64,000 nucleotides of DNA from Albimonas pacifica (GTDB lineage Bacteria; Pseudomonadota; Alphaproteobacteria; Rhodobacterales; Rhodobacteraceae): the NCBI RefSeq assembly GCF_900113695.1, contig NZ_FOQH01000004.1, positions 434,001 through 498,000 of the forward strand. Direction: 5' to 3'. This document shows positions 52,851-61,294 of the stretch, piece by piece; the stretch's first letter is position 1; each line of letters starts with the position of its first letter. The translations under genes were made by a program, and so were the position numbers. The notes under the pieces were generated by a model. It made no database searches, was not told the DNA's origin, and was given only the letters and a program-made list of their open reading frames with translations.

Positions 52851-55543
52851 TGCAGGGCGAGCTCCAGGGTCGGGCGATCGCGGGCGGGCCCAGGGCTCGC
52901 CCGGCGACCATGCGGCGCGCGCTGCGGCTGCTGGCCGTCGTCGCGCTGCTGCTGGCGGCCTTCGCCCCGGGCGCCTCGGCGCAGGAGCGGATCCGCCTGC
53001 GCGCCGGCGAGCATGCCGAGTTCAGCCGCATCGCCCTCGACGTCCCGCAGCTCGGCGAATGGTCGATCGAGCGCAACGGCCGCCTGGTGACCGTGCTCTT
53101 CTCCGACCGCGAGCTGCTGTTCGCCACGGAGCAGATCTTCCCACAGCGCCGCATCTCCCGCGTCACCAGCGCGCGGAGCGAACGGGCGCGCGACGGCACC
53201 CGCCTGATCCTGTCGATGTCGTGCAACTGCGTGGCCGAGGCCTATGAATTCCGCCCGGGCATGCTGGTGATGGACATCCGCGCCCAACCCGAGGAGACCG
53301 AGGCCGCGGCGGTGCAGGACCAGGCCGGCGCCGGCCCCGACGGCCGCCCGCAGGATCCGCAGCAGGACGGCTCCGGTTCCGGCGGCGGCTCGGGCGGGGA
53401 CGGGGGCGGCGGCCAGAACGCCGCCTCGGGCTCGATGGAGGCGTTGGCGATCCATCGCCCGGAGCCGCCGCCGGCCACCTCCGGCAGCGTGCTGAGCCAG
53501 CCCGTCGCGCGCGCCGACGCAGGGTCCGAGACCGAGACCCGCGCCGCCCCCGACCCGGCCCCGACCGCGGCGCCTGCGCCGCCGGCGGAGGATGGCCCGA
53601 GCGACGCCGCCTCGATCACAGAGGCGCAGCGCCGGCTGCTCGAGCAGCTCGCGCGCGCCGCCGACCAGGGGCTGGTGCAGTTCCGCGATCCGGGCGGACC
53701 CGACGATCCGCGCATCCCGCAGGAGGAGGTCGCCGCGACCGAACCCGCCGCCCGGCCGCAGGACGCGCCCGCCCCCCACGCCGCCGCCGATCCGCACGCC
53801 CCGGGAGACCGCCGTCCCCAGGGGCCCCAGGACCGGCAGGCGACGGATCCTTCCGAGGGCGGCGCGGCGCCGCCGCCGCCGGCCCCCCAGGTGCAGCTCG
53901 ATGCGCAGACCGTCTGGGACCGCGACCGCCGCCCGGCGACGCCCCGCCCGGCGACCTGTCCAGACGACGCCCTGCTCGACCCTGCGCCGTGGCGTCGTTC
54001 GGCCGAATTCTACGATCGGATGGGCGAGATCCGCGCCCGCATGATGCTCGAATTCGACAAGGCCGACCCGCGCGCGGCGCTCGATCTCGCCTGGCTTCAG
54101 GTCGGTTTCGGCTTCGGGGCGGAGGCGCGCCAGACCCTCGACCAGTTCGTCCCCGAGGTGCGGGAGGCGGCGCTGCTGCGCGACCTCGCGCGGGTGATGG
54201 ACGACGATCCCCCGGCGCCGGACGGGCCGCTTTCGCAGGGCGCCGAATGTCCCGGGCGCGCGGGCATGTGGCGGCTGGCGTCGCGGATGACGCCCTCGCC
54301 CGCGGTCCTCAAGGAACCGGCCTGGCGGGCGTCGGTGCTCGATGCGTTCGCCGAGCTGCCGATCCGCCTGCGCCGCCGCGCCGGCCCGCCGCTGGTGGAG
54401 CATCTCACGGCGTTGGGGGAGCTCGACTTCGCCGACGCCGCCCGCCTGCGCCTCGACCGCGCGCCCGGCGACCATGGCGCGCCTTGGCTGCTGGCGATCG
54501 GCCGCCTCGCCCTCGCCCGCGGCGAGGTCGAGCGGGGGGAGACGTTGCTGCGCGACGTGTCGCTGACCGACGGGCCCGAGGCGGCGGAGGCGATGCTCGC
54601 GCTCGCCGACAGCCTGCTCGGCCGCCGCGACACCCTGCCCGGCGACCTGGTCGAGGACATCGCCCTCAAGGCCTTCGAGCACCAGGGGACGGAGCTCGGA
54701 CGCCGCCTGCTGGTGGCCGAGATCCTCGGCCGCGCCGGCCGCGACCAGCTCGGCGAGGCGCTGCAGGTGATCGAGACCGAGCTGTTCGCCGGCGGCGCCC
54801 GGGCCGCGGACCTGGAGGCCGCGCTGCGCGCGATTCTCGAGCGCGCCCGCGCCGCCGACGTCGGCGAGTACGCCTATGCCGAGGCGATCATGCGCCACCG
54901 CGGCCTGATCCGAGAGCCGGAGGTCTTCGATCCCGCCCGCATCCGCGTGGCGCGGGAGATGACCGGGATCGGCCTCGCCAACGTGGCCATCGACCTGCTG
55001 GGTCCCGCGCTGAGCCGCGGGGGGAGCGAGGCGCGGCTCGCCGCCGCCGCGGCCGAGGTGACGCTGGACCTGCCGCTCGACGCCCTGCGGCGGCTGGAGG
55101 GGCTGGAGGGCGACGACGCCGCCCGCCTGCGGGCCCGGGCGCTGCTGGCGCTGGGCCGCGACGCGGAGGCCTTCGCCGAGGTCGCCGGCGCCCTGCCCGA
55201 GGGCTCGCCCGAACGCGCTCGGCTGGCCTGGCGCGCGGCGATCTGGCCCGACGCCGCGCGTCTGCCGGGCGAGGATCCGCGCCGCCTGCTCGCCGCCTGG
55301 ATGGCGGGCGAGCCGCCGCCGGACCCTGGCGAGGTCATCGCCCGTGCGCTCGACGCCCGCCCGGAGAGCGCGGGCGCCGCCGACGCGGCGCCCGACCCGA
55401 TGGTCGAGGCCGCGGCGCGCGAGGCGATGTTCCTGTCCCCGCCCGCGGTGGCGGAGCCGCCCTCGCTGGCCGCCGCCCGCCGCCTGATCGAAGCCTCCGA
55501 AGCCGCCCGCGCCCGCATAGAGGAGGCCCTGGGCGGGGTCTGA
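52847..55543 (+). CDS. Large TPR-type protein of the flagellar cluster, function unknown
   Basis: An 898-residue exported protein. A leader and signal peptide (RRALRLLAVVALLLAAFAPGASAQ) precede a small beta-rich domain (IRLRAGEHAEFSRIALDVPQLGEWSIERNGRLVTVLFSDREL, about residues 48-140). A long Pro/Asp/Gly-rich linker follows (about 150-370), then helical repeats resembling TPRs to the end (AALDLAWLQVGFGFGAEARQTL onward). It starts four bases inside motA (ATGA); an ATG at 52910 would start at the signal peptide itself. Rhodobacterales flagellar clusters have such a gene after motA, but no role is known. Confidence 0.8.
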   Translation: MMQGELQGRAIAGGPRARPATMRRALRLLAVVALLLAAFAPGASAQERIRLRAGEHAEFSRIALDVPQLGEWSIERNGRLVTVLFSDRELLFATEQIFPQRRISRVTSARSERARDGTRLILSMSCNCVAEAYEFRPGMLVMDIRAQPEETEAAAVQDQAGAGPDGRPQDPQQDGSGSGGGSGGDGGGGQNAASGSMEALAIHRPEPPPATSGSVLSQPVARADAGSETETRAAPDPAPTAAPAPPAEDGPSDAASITEAQRRLLEQLARAADQGLVQFRDPGGPDDPRIPQEEVAATEPAARPQDAPAPHAAADPHAPGDRRPQGPQDRQATDPSEGGAAPPPPAPQVQLDAQTVWDRDRRPATPRPATCPDDALLDPAPWRRSAEFYDRMGEIRARMMLEFDKADPRAALDLAWLQVGFGFGAEARQTLDQFVPEVREAALLRDLARVMDDDPPAPDGPLSQGAECPGRAGMWRLASRMTPSPAVLKEPAWRASVLDAFAELPIRLRRRAGPPLVEHLTALGELDFADAARLRLDRAPGDHGAPWLLAIGRLALARGEVERGETLLRDVSLTDGPEAAEAMLALADSLLGRRDTLPGDLVEDIALKAFEHQGTELGRRLLVAEILGRAGRDQLGEALQVIETELFAGGARAADLEAALRAILERARAADVGEYAYAEAIMRHRGLIREPEVFDPARIRVAREMTGIGLANVAIDLLGPALSRGGSEARLAAAAAEVTLDLPLDALRRLEGLEGDDAARLRARALLALGRDAEAFAEVAGALPEGSPERARLAWRAAIWPDAARLPGEDPRRLLAAWMAGEPPPDPGEVIARALDARPESAGAADAAPDPMVEAAAREAMFLSPPAVAEPPSLAAARRLIEASEAARARIEEALGGV

Positions 55544-55636
55544 CCTGCCCGCCGTCACGCCCGCCGACGCCCAGGCGACCGCCCCGGCCGCGCCGAACGA
55601 GACCGACCCCTTGAGACGACCCGAGGAGAACCCCGG

Positions 55637-56353
55637 ATGGACAACCCCACCTACCTGGCGCTGAGCCGCCAGTCCGGCCTGCTCAAGGAAATGCAGGTCG
55701 TCGCCAACAACATCGCCAATGTCTCCACCGCCGGCTACCGGCGCGAGGGGGTGATCTTCGCCGAGATGATCGAGCCGCTGCCCGACGGGGCCGACTCGCT
55801 CTCGATGACCGAGGCGCGGGTGCGGCGCACCGATTTTTCCCAGGGCGCGATGACCCGCACCGGCGGCGCGCTGGACGTGGCCATCGAGGGCGACGGCTTC
55901 TTCATGGTGCAGACCCCGCAGGGCCCGACCCTGACCCGCAACGGCGCCTTCGCCCGCGACGCGGCCGGCGCGCTGGTGACGATGGACGGCTACCCGGTGC
56001 TCGACCAGGGGGGCGCGGCGCTGTTCGTGCCCCCGGGCGGCGAGGTGGTGATCGCCACCGACGGCGCCGTCTCGGTCGACGGCGAGGTGCAGGGCACGCT
56101 CGCCGTCGTCGCCGTGCCCGAACCCGACAAGCTGATCCGCGAGGGCGGCGTGATGTTCCGCGCCGACCAGCCGCTGGAGCCCGCCGACGGCGTCGTCTTC
56201 CAGGGCTTCGTCGAGGGCGGCAACGTCCAGCCGGTCGTCGAGCTCGCCCGCATGATCGAGGTGCAGCGCGCCTACGAGCTGGGCCAGGCGATGCTGGAAC
56301 GCGAGGACGAGCGCATCCGCGCCGCCGTCCGCCAGCTCGGCGGCCAGTCGTGA
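55637..56353 (+). CDS. flgF: Flagellar proximal rod protein FlgF
   Basis: A 238-residue rod protein. The N-terminal rod motif is LSRQSGLLKEMQVVANNIANVSTAGYRREGVIF, a central ALDVAIEGDGFFMVQTPQGPTLTRNGAFARD follows, and the C-terminal LARMIEVQRAYELGQAM closes it. Shorter than FlgG, and next to flgG, which supports the FlgF call. An ATG with GAGGAGAACCCC just upstream is the start. Confidence 0.93.
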   Translation: MDNPTYLALSRQSGLLKEMQVVANNIANVSTAGYRREGVIFAEMIEPLPDGADSLSMTEARVRRTDFSQGAMTRTGGALDVAIEGDGFFMVQTPQGPTLTRNGAFARDAAGALVTMDGYPVLDQGGAALFVPPGGEVVIATDGAVSVDGEVQGTLAVVAVPEPDKLIREGGVMFRADQPLEPADGVVFQGFVEGGNVQPVVELARMIEVQRAYELGQAMLEREDERIRAAVRQLGGQS

Positions 56354-56528
56354 CCCTCTCGCCCCGCCCCCGACCGTCCGGCCGCCTCCCCGCCTTGGGG
56401 GGCGTCCGGCGCGGGGCCGCCGCTCCGCCCGAGCGGCGGAGAGGCGACGCTCCCGCGCGCCGCCCGTCCCGCCCCCGCGCGGCGTCCCGCCGCCGTCCCG
56501 TCGTCGTCCAGTCCAGGAGGATCCCGCC

Positions 56529-57314
56529 ATGCGCGCGCTGAAGATCGCCGCCACGGGGATGGAAGCCCAGCAGCTTCGGGTCGAGGTGATTTCCAACAAC
56601 CTCGCCAACATGTCGACCACCGCCTACAACCCCCGCCGGGCGGAGTTCGCGGACCTGCACTACCAGCAGGCCCAGCGCGCCGGCACGGTGAACGCCGCCG
56701 ACGGCACGGTGCTGCCCGCGGGCGTGCAGCTGGGGCTCGGCGTGCGCACCTCGGCGGTGTCGATGGACGTCGAGCAGGGCTCGCTGCGCGCCACCGGCGG
56801 CGAGCTCGACATCGCCATCGAGGGGAACGGCTACCTGGAGGTGATCCTGCCCGACGGCGCCTCCGCCTACACTCGCGACGGCACGCTGAAACGCAACGGC
56901 GACGGGCTGATCGTGACCTCCGACGGCTTCCCCGTGGCGCCCGAGATCACCATCCCGGCCGACGCCGTCTCCGTCTCGATCAACGCCGAGGGCGAGGTCT
57001 ACGCCTATTTCCGCGACGAGGTGGGGGGGCAGCTCCTGGACCGTTTCAACCTGGTCGGCTTCGTCAACGAGAAGGGGCTCGAGGCGATCGGCGGCAATCT
57101 CTACCTCGAGACGGAGGCCTCGGGCCCGGCCGAGGTCGGCGACGCGGGCGTGGACGGCCGCGGCATCTTCCGCGCCGGCTACCTCGAGGACAGCGCCGTC
57201 GACCCGGTGCGCGAGATCACCCGGCTGATCGAGGCGCAGCGCGGCTACGAGCTGAACGCCAAGGTGATCACGGCGGTGGACCAGATGATGGCCGCCACCG
57301 CGCAGGTCCGGTGA
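56529..57314 (+). CDS. flgG: Flagellar distal rod protein FlgG
   Basis: A 261-residue rod protein with MRALKIAATGMEAQQLRVEVISNNLANMSTTAYNPRRAEF, the mid-section ELDIAIEGNGYLEVILPDGASAYTRDGTLKRNGDG and the C-terminal EITRLIEAQRGYELNAKVITAVDQMMAATAQ. It is 175 bases after flgF, with a CCAGGAGGAT ribosome-binding site. It overlaps the flgA start. Confidence 0.95.
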   Translation: MRALKIAATGMEAQQLRVEVISNNLANMSTTAYNPRRAEFADLHYQQAQRAGTVNAADGTVLPAGVQLGLGVRTSAVSMDVEQGSLRATGGELDIAIEGNGYLEVILPDGASAYTRDGTLKRNGDGLIVTSDGFPVAPEITIPADAVSVSINAEGEVYAYFRDEVGGQLLDRFNLVGFVNEKGLEAIGGNLYLETEASGPAEVGDAGVDGRGIFRAGYLEDSAVDPVREITRLIEAQRGYELNAKVITAVDQMMAATAQVR

Positions 57315-57838
57315 GCGCGATGGCCGATCCCGCCTCCGGCCCGCCGCGTCGCCGCGCTTCGCTGCCGCTCGCCGCGCTGCTGTGGATCCTCGGCGCCGCG
57401 GCGGCGGCGGCGCAGGCGACCTGGGGGCCGCCCGGGTGGTCGCCGGGCGGCGTCGCCGCCGGCGCGGCCGAGCCCGCGGTCGTCGCCACCCGCCCGATCC
57501 CCAGCCGCACGGTCCTGACCGAGAGCGACGTGGCCCTGCGCCCCAGCCCCTTCGGCGCCGGGCTGACCGACCCCGCCGAGGCGGTGGGGATGGAGACCCG
57601 CGTCGCCCTCTACGCCGGCCGCCCGATCCGGGCCGAGGATCTCGGCCCCCCTGCGCTGGTCGAGCGCAACGCGCTGGTATTGCTCAGGTATCAGCGCGGC
57701 GCGCTGTTCATCGCCGCCGAGGGGCGGGCGCTCGACCGCGGCGCCGTCGGCGACCGCATCCGCGTCACCAACCTGTCGTCCCGCCAGACCGTCTTCGGCC
57801 GCGTCGCCGCGGACGGGGCGGTGGAGGTCAGACCATGA
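57311..57838 (+). CDS. flgA: Flagellar P-ring assembly chaperone FlgA
   Basis: A 175-residue periplasmic chaperone for the P ring. A signal peptide (LPLAALLWILGAAAAAAQA) is followed by a SAF-type domain: VVATRPIPSRTVLTESDVALRPSP, GMETRVALYAGRPIRAEDLGPPALVERNALVLL and the C-terminal VGDRIRVTNLSSRQTVFGRV. It starts with GTG overlapping the flgG stop; ATG at 57320 is the alternative. It is shorter than enterobacterial FlgA, as usual for alphaproteobacteria. flgI is not in the window. Confidence 0.9.
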   Translation: MSAMADPASGPPRRRASLPLAALLWILGAAAAAAQATWGPPGWSPGGVAAGAAEPAVVATRPIPSRTVLTESDVALRPSPFGAGLTDPAEAVGMETRVALYAGRPIRAEDLGPPALVERNALVLLRYQRGALFIAAEGRALDRGAVGDRIRVTNLSSRQTVFGRVAADGAVEVRP

Positions 57839-58578
57839 GCCTCGCCCGATCCTGCCTGATCCTCGCTGCGCTGACGCTGGCGGGATGCGCCGACCGGCTG
57901 AACAACGTCGGCAAGGAGCCCGAGTTCACCGCCCCCGGCAACGCCGTGCGCCCGGCCCCGCCGGTCACCGCGCAGCGCCGCGCCATCGCGACGCCCCCCC
58001 AGCCGACGCCGCCGCCGGGCTATGCGGTCGCCTCGCTGTGGCGCTCGGGGCCGGATTCGCTGTTCGGCGACCGCCGCGCCCAGTCGGTCGGCGACATCCT
58101 GACCGTGGTGATCGAGATCGACGACGAGGCCAGCATCTCCAACGCCACCGAGCGCAACCGCTCCGCCTCCGAGGACGTCTCGGTCAGCGCGCTGGTGGGC
58201 CTGCCCTCGCTCGTCGACGACGTCTTCGGGATCGACACCGATCCGGCGGCGGGGATCGGCTCGTCCTCGGCCTCCTCGGGCGACGGCAAGGTCACGCGGA
58301 ACGAGCAGATCACCCTGCGCATCGCCGTCACCGTCGTCGACCAGCTGCCCAACGGCCACCTCGTCGTCGCCGGCAACCAGGAGGTGCGGGTGAACTACGA
58401 GCTGCGCGACCTGCAGGTGGCCGGGATCGTGCGGCCGGAGGACATCTCCCGGCGCAACGAGATCACCTACGACAAGATGGCCGAGGCGCGGATCGCCTAC
58501 GGCGGCCGCGGTCAGATCTACGACGTGCAGCAGCCCCGCTACGGCCAGCAGGTGGTCGACATCCTGATGCCGTTCTGA
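57835..58578 (+). CDS. flgH: Flagellar L-ring protein FlgH
   Basis: A 247-residue outer-membrane lipoprotein with lipobox LAGC (Cys18). It contains SLFGDRRAQSVGDILTVVIEIDDEASISNAT, VVDQLPNGHLVVAGNQEVRVNYE and EISRRNEITYDKMAEARIAYGGRG-like segments, ending YGQQVVDILMPF. All are L-ring hallmarks. It is coupled to flgA (ATGA). Confidence 0.95.
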   Translation: MSLARSCLILAALTLAGCADRLNNVGKEPEFTAPGNAVRPAPPVTAQRRAIATPPQPTPPPGYAVASLWRSGPDSLFGDRRAQSVGDILTVVIEIDDEASISNATERNRSASEDVSVSALVGLPSLVDDVFGIDTDPAAGIGSSSASSGDGKVTRNEQITLRIAVTVVDQLPNGHLVVAGNQEVRVNYELRDLQVAGIVRPEDISRRNEITYDKMAEARIAYGGRGQIYDVQQPRYGQQVVDILMPF

Positions 58579-58594
58579 GCGCGGAGGCCCCTCG

Positions 58595-59140
58595 ATGAAG
58601 AAGCTGATACCCGTGATCCTCGCGCTGATCGGCCTGGGCGGCGGCCTGTTCGCCGGCCAGATGCTGCGCCCGCCGCCGGAGCCGGAGGCGGGGGCGGACC
58701 CTGCCGCCGCCGCCTCGACGGAGGGCGGGGAGCCTGCGGCCGCCGGCGACCACGGCGGCGGCGGCGCGGCCCCGGCCCATTCCGACGGGCCGCCGCCCCC
58801 CTACGATCCGGACCTGCAGAGGGAGTACGCCAAGCTCGACCGCCAGTTCATCGCCCCGATCGTCGAGCATGAGGAGGTGGCGGCGCTGCTGATCCTCACC
58901 CTCTCGATCGAAGTCGACGCCGGCCAGACCGCGGTGGTCTTCGAACGGGAGCCGAAGCTGCGCGACCGGTTCCTCAAGGTGCTGTTCCGCCACGCCCAGT
59001 CGGGCGCCTTCAATGGCGCCTTCACCGCCGCGCCGGTGATGGACGACCTGCGCGGCTCGTTGCTGGAGGCGGCGCGGAGCGTGCTGGGGCCCATGGCCCA
59101 TGACGTGCTGGTGACCGACATCATCCGCCAGGACCTGTAG
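58595..59140 (+). CDS. Second FliL-like flagellar protein
   Basis: A 181-residue protein with an N-terminal helix (KKLIPVILALIGLGGGLFAGQML), a Pro/Ala/Gly-rich linker (residues 27-67) and a FliL-type periplasmic domain (FIAPIVEHEEVAALLILTLSIEVDAGQTAVVFEREPKLRDRFLKVLFRHA), ending in DVLVTDIIRQDL. It differs from the first FliL by the longer linker and by its place next to flgH. Paralogous FliL genes occur in other Rhodobacterales. Confidence 0.85.
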   Translation: MKKLIPVILALIGLGGGLFAGQMLRPPPEPEAGADPAAAASTEGGEPAAAGDHGGGGAAPAHSDGPPPPYDPDLQREYAKLDRQFIAPIVEHEEVAALLILTLSIEVDAGQTAVVFEREPKLRDRFLKVLFRHAQSGAFNGAFTAAPVMDDLRGSLLEAARSVLGPMAHDVLVTDIIRQDL

Positions 59141-59251
59141 CGCGCGCCCGGCCGGGCGGCGAAAACCGTCGACCGGCCGGCAGGTTCATGTCACCAATGT
59201 CCCCCGCAGCGACAGGCGCCCGCCCGAGGCGCCGCGCGATGGGAGGATCCG

Positions 59252-60046
59252 ATGACCGACGTGCTCAAGCGCGAGCTGAAGGACGGCCTGCTCGTCCTGA
59301 CCATGAACCGCCCCAAGCGGAAGAACGCCCTGAACCCCGACCTGACGCTGGCCCTGCGCGACGCCACCGCGGCGGCGGCGATGGACCCGGAGGTGCGTGC
59401 GGTGCTGCTGACCGGCGCCGGCGGGGCCTTCTGCGTGGGCGGCGACGTGAAGGCGATGAACGAGGGCCAGGGCCGCGACGCCCCGGTCGGGGAGCGGATG
59501 CACGCGCTTCGCGACCGCATGAACGCGTCCCGCTACCTGCATGAGATGGAGAAGCCGACCATCGCCGCGATCGAGGGCGCCGCCGCCGGCGCCGGCCTGT
59601 CGCTGGCGCTGGCCTGCGACTTCCGGATCTGCGCCGAGGACGCCAAGATCACCACCGCCTTCGCCAAGGTCGGCCTCTCGGGCGACTACGGCGGCACCTT
59701 CTTCCTGACCCACCTGCTGGGCGCGGCGAAGGCCCGCGAGCTCTACCTGCTGTCGCCGGTGCTCTCGGGGGCCGAGGCGGCGCAGATGGGGCTGGTCACG
59801 CGCGCGGTCCCCGCCGCCGCGCTGATGCAGGAGGCGACCGCCTTCGCCGCCCGCCTCGCCGCCGGTCCGACGCTGACCTACGGCCGGGTGAAGCGGAACA
59901 TCGCCGCGGCCGAGGCCGGCGGCAGCCTCGGCGAGTGCTTCGACGAGGAGGCGCGCAACCACACGCTCTCCGCCCAGACCCACGACCACCGCGAGGCCGC
60001 CGCCGCCTTCGTCGAGAAACGCGCGCCGGCCTTCACCGGGACCTGA
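59252..60046 (+). CDS. Enoyl-CoA hydratase/isomerase family protein
   Basis: A 264-residue crotonase-fold protein. It has TMNRPKRKNALNPDLTLAL, GGAFCVGGDVKAM, IAAIEGAAAGAGLSLALACDFRI (oxyanion hole) and FAKVGLSGDYGGTFFLTHLLGAAKARELYLL, with Ser and Asp rather than the catalytic Glu pair of hydratases at the usual second position. The Asp in SGDYGG hints at an isomerase or another crotonase activity. The ATG has GGGAGGATCCG upstream. It is alone between the flagellar block and a toxin-antitoxin pair. Confidence 0.85.
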   Translation: MTDVLKRELKDGLLVLTMNRPKRKNALNPDLTLALRDATAAAAMDPEVRAVLLTGAGGAFCVGGDVKAMNEGQGRDAPVGERMHALRDRMNASRYLHEMEKPTIAAIEGAAAGAGLSLALACDFRICAEDAKITTAFAKVGLSGDYGGTFFLTHLLGAAKARELYLLSPVLSGAEAAQMGLVTRAVPAAALMQEATAFAARLAAGPTLTYGRVKRNIAAAEAGGSLGECFDEEARNHTLSAQTHDHREAAAAFVEKRAPAFTGT

Positions 60047-60065
60047 GGCGGGACGTGAGGTCGGC

Positions 60066-60088
60066 TTTTCTTGCCATCTGCAAGAAAA
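60066..60088. promoter_or_regulatory. Operator of the Xre-RES operon
   Basis: A perfect 9-bp inverted repeat (TTTTCTTGC / GCAAGAAAA) with a 5-base spacer. It covers the -35 element of the promoter described next, as an autorepressor site should. Confidence 0.75.
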
Positions 60089-60100
60089 TCACCATATGAT
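60071..60100 (+). promoter_or_regulatory. Promoter of the Xre-RES operon
   Basis: TTGCCA at 60071-60076, an 18-base spacer, and TATGAT at 60095-60100, about 60 bases before the antitoxin start. The operator overlaps the -35 box. Confidence 0.7.
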
Positions 60101-60158
60101 GTCAGGTGAAAGACCGCCGCCCCCGCGGCGGTCGCCCCGCAACCCCGGGAGGGCCGCC

Positions 60159-60542
60159 ATGACGCTCCTGCGCGACGCCGCCTCCACGGCGCCGGATCCC
60201 GGCGCGGTGCTGGCCCGGGCCGCCCTGCGCGCGGCGGGCCGGCTGGGGGTGACCCATGACCAGCTCGCCCGGGTGATCGGCGTCTCGCCCTCCACCGTCT
60301 CGCGCCTGAAATCGGGCGCGGCGCGGCTGGAGCGGGACCAGAAGTCCTTCGAGCTCGCGGCGCTGTTCGTGCGCCTGTTCCGTTCGCTCGACGCCATCGC
60401 CGGGGGCGACGAGCGCACCGCGCGCGCCTGGATGAAGGCGCAGAACCTGGCGCTGGGCCGTCCGCCGATCGAGCGCATCCAGACCGTCGCGGGCCTCGTC
60501 GATGTCGTCGACTACCTGGACGCCCGCCGCGCTCCGCTCTGA
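60159..60542 (+). CDS. Xre/MbcA/ParS-type antitoxin
   Basis: A 127-residue antitoxin. The HTH region (about residues 28-60) has GVTHDQLARVIGVSPSTVSRLKSGAARL, and the C-terminal toxin-binding domain contains ELAALFVRLFRSLDAIAGGDERTARAWMKAQNLALGRPPIERIQTVAGLVDVVDYLDARR, the MbcA/ParS/Xre signature. It should neutralise the RES protein and repress its own promoter at the palindrome. The ATG has GGGAGGG upstream. It overlaps the toxin gene by 41 bases. Confidence 0.92.
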   Translation: MTLLRDAASTAPDPGAVLARAALRAAGRLGVTHDQLARVIGVSPSTVSRLKSGAARLERDQKSFELAALFVRLFRSLDAIAGGDERTARAWMKAQNLALGRPPIERIQTVAGLVDVVDYLDARRAPL

Positions 60543-61260
60543 GGCGCGGCCGCTCGCGGCCGACGCCTGGCGGATGGTCGAGGCGCAGCATGTCGTCTCG
60601 ACCCTGAAGCTCGTCGACACGCTGGCCGAGCAGGCGATCCTCGAGTCCCTGCTCGACGAGACCAAGCCCCCGCTGCCGGACCCCTGCGCGGGGCTCGACT
60701 ACCTCCTCGCCACGCCGTTCCGCTACAAGAGCTATCCCCACGGCTCGCGCTTCCGCCGGGCGGGGCGCACGCCGGGGGTGTTCTACGCGGCGGAGCGGCC
60801 GGAGACGGCGATGGCCGAGATGGCCTTCTACCGCCTGCTGTTCTTCCTGGTGGAAAGCCCCGGAACGCCCCTGCCCGACGCGCCGGCCGACTACACGGCC
60901 TTCGCGGCGGCGGTCGCCACGCCCCTGGCGCTGGACCTGACCGCGGGAGCGCTCGGCGAGGATCCGCGCTGGAGCGATCCGGTCGACTACGCCCCCTGCC
61001 AGGCCCTGGCGGAGGCGGCGCGGGAGGCGGGGGCGGAGGCGATCCGCTACGCCTCGGTCCGCGACCCGGCCGGGGGCGCCAACCTCGCGGTGCTGACCTG
61101 CGCGGCCTTCGCCCGGCCGGCCCCCACCAAGCGCCAGAGCTGGAAGATCCGCGTCGCCCGCCACGGCGTGCAGGCGCTGCGCGAAAGCCCGCGCCTGCGC
61201 CTCGACCTGCCGCTGTCGGCGTTCCTGGACGACCCGCGGCTCGCGGCCGCCGCGGGGTGA
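60502..61260 (+). CDS. RES-domain toxin (NAD+-degrading type)
   Basis: A 252-residue toxin. RES-domain toxins degrade NAD+ or ADP-ribosylate targets. It contains WRMVEAQHVVSTLKLVDTLAEQAILESLLDETKPP at the N-terminus, YLLATPFRYKSYPHGSRFRRAGRTPGVFYAAERPETAMAEMAFYRLLF (the R-x and conserved YAA/E region) and the C-terminal SVRDPAGGANLAVL, typical of the family. The ATG at 60502 lies inside the antitoxin gene and gives the full N-terminus; an ATG at 60574 would remove a conserved WR. The translational overlap fits a paired system. Confidence 0.9.
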   Translation: MSSTTWTPAALRSEARPLAADAWRMVEAQHVVSTLKLVDTLAEQAILESLLDETKPPLPDPCAGLDYLLATPFRYKSYPHGSRFRRAGRTPGVFYAAERPETAMAEMAFYRLLFFLVESPGTPLPDAPADYTAFAAAVATPLALDLTAGALGEDPRWSDPVDYAPCQALAEAAREAGAEAIRYASVRDPAGGANLAVLTCAAFARPAPTKRQSWKIRVARHGVQALRESPRLRLDLPLSAFLDDPRLAAAAG

Positions 61261-61261
61261 C

Positions 61262-61288
61262 GCCCCCTCCCCCGCGGGGGGAGGGGGC
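61262..61288. terminator. Hairpin between the RES toxin and the converging RND gene
   Basis: A perfect 12-bp inverted repeat (GCCCCCTCCCCC / GGGGGAGGGGGC) with a 3-nt loop, seven bases from the RND stop and right after the toxin stop. Confidence 0.6.
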
Positions 61289-61294
61289 CGCGGC

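Noticed and set aside
52700-56620. Very long minus-strand open frame across the TPR gene and flgF
   Set aside because: Shadow with no domain; overlaps the well-supported plus-strand flagellar genes.
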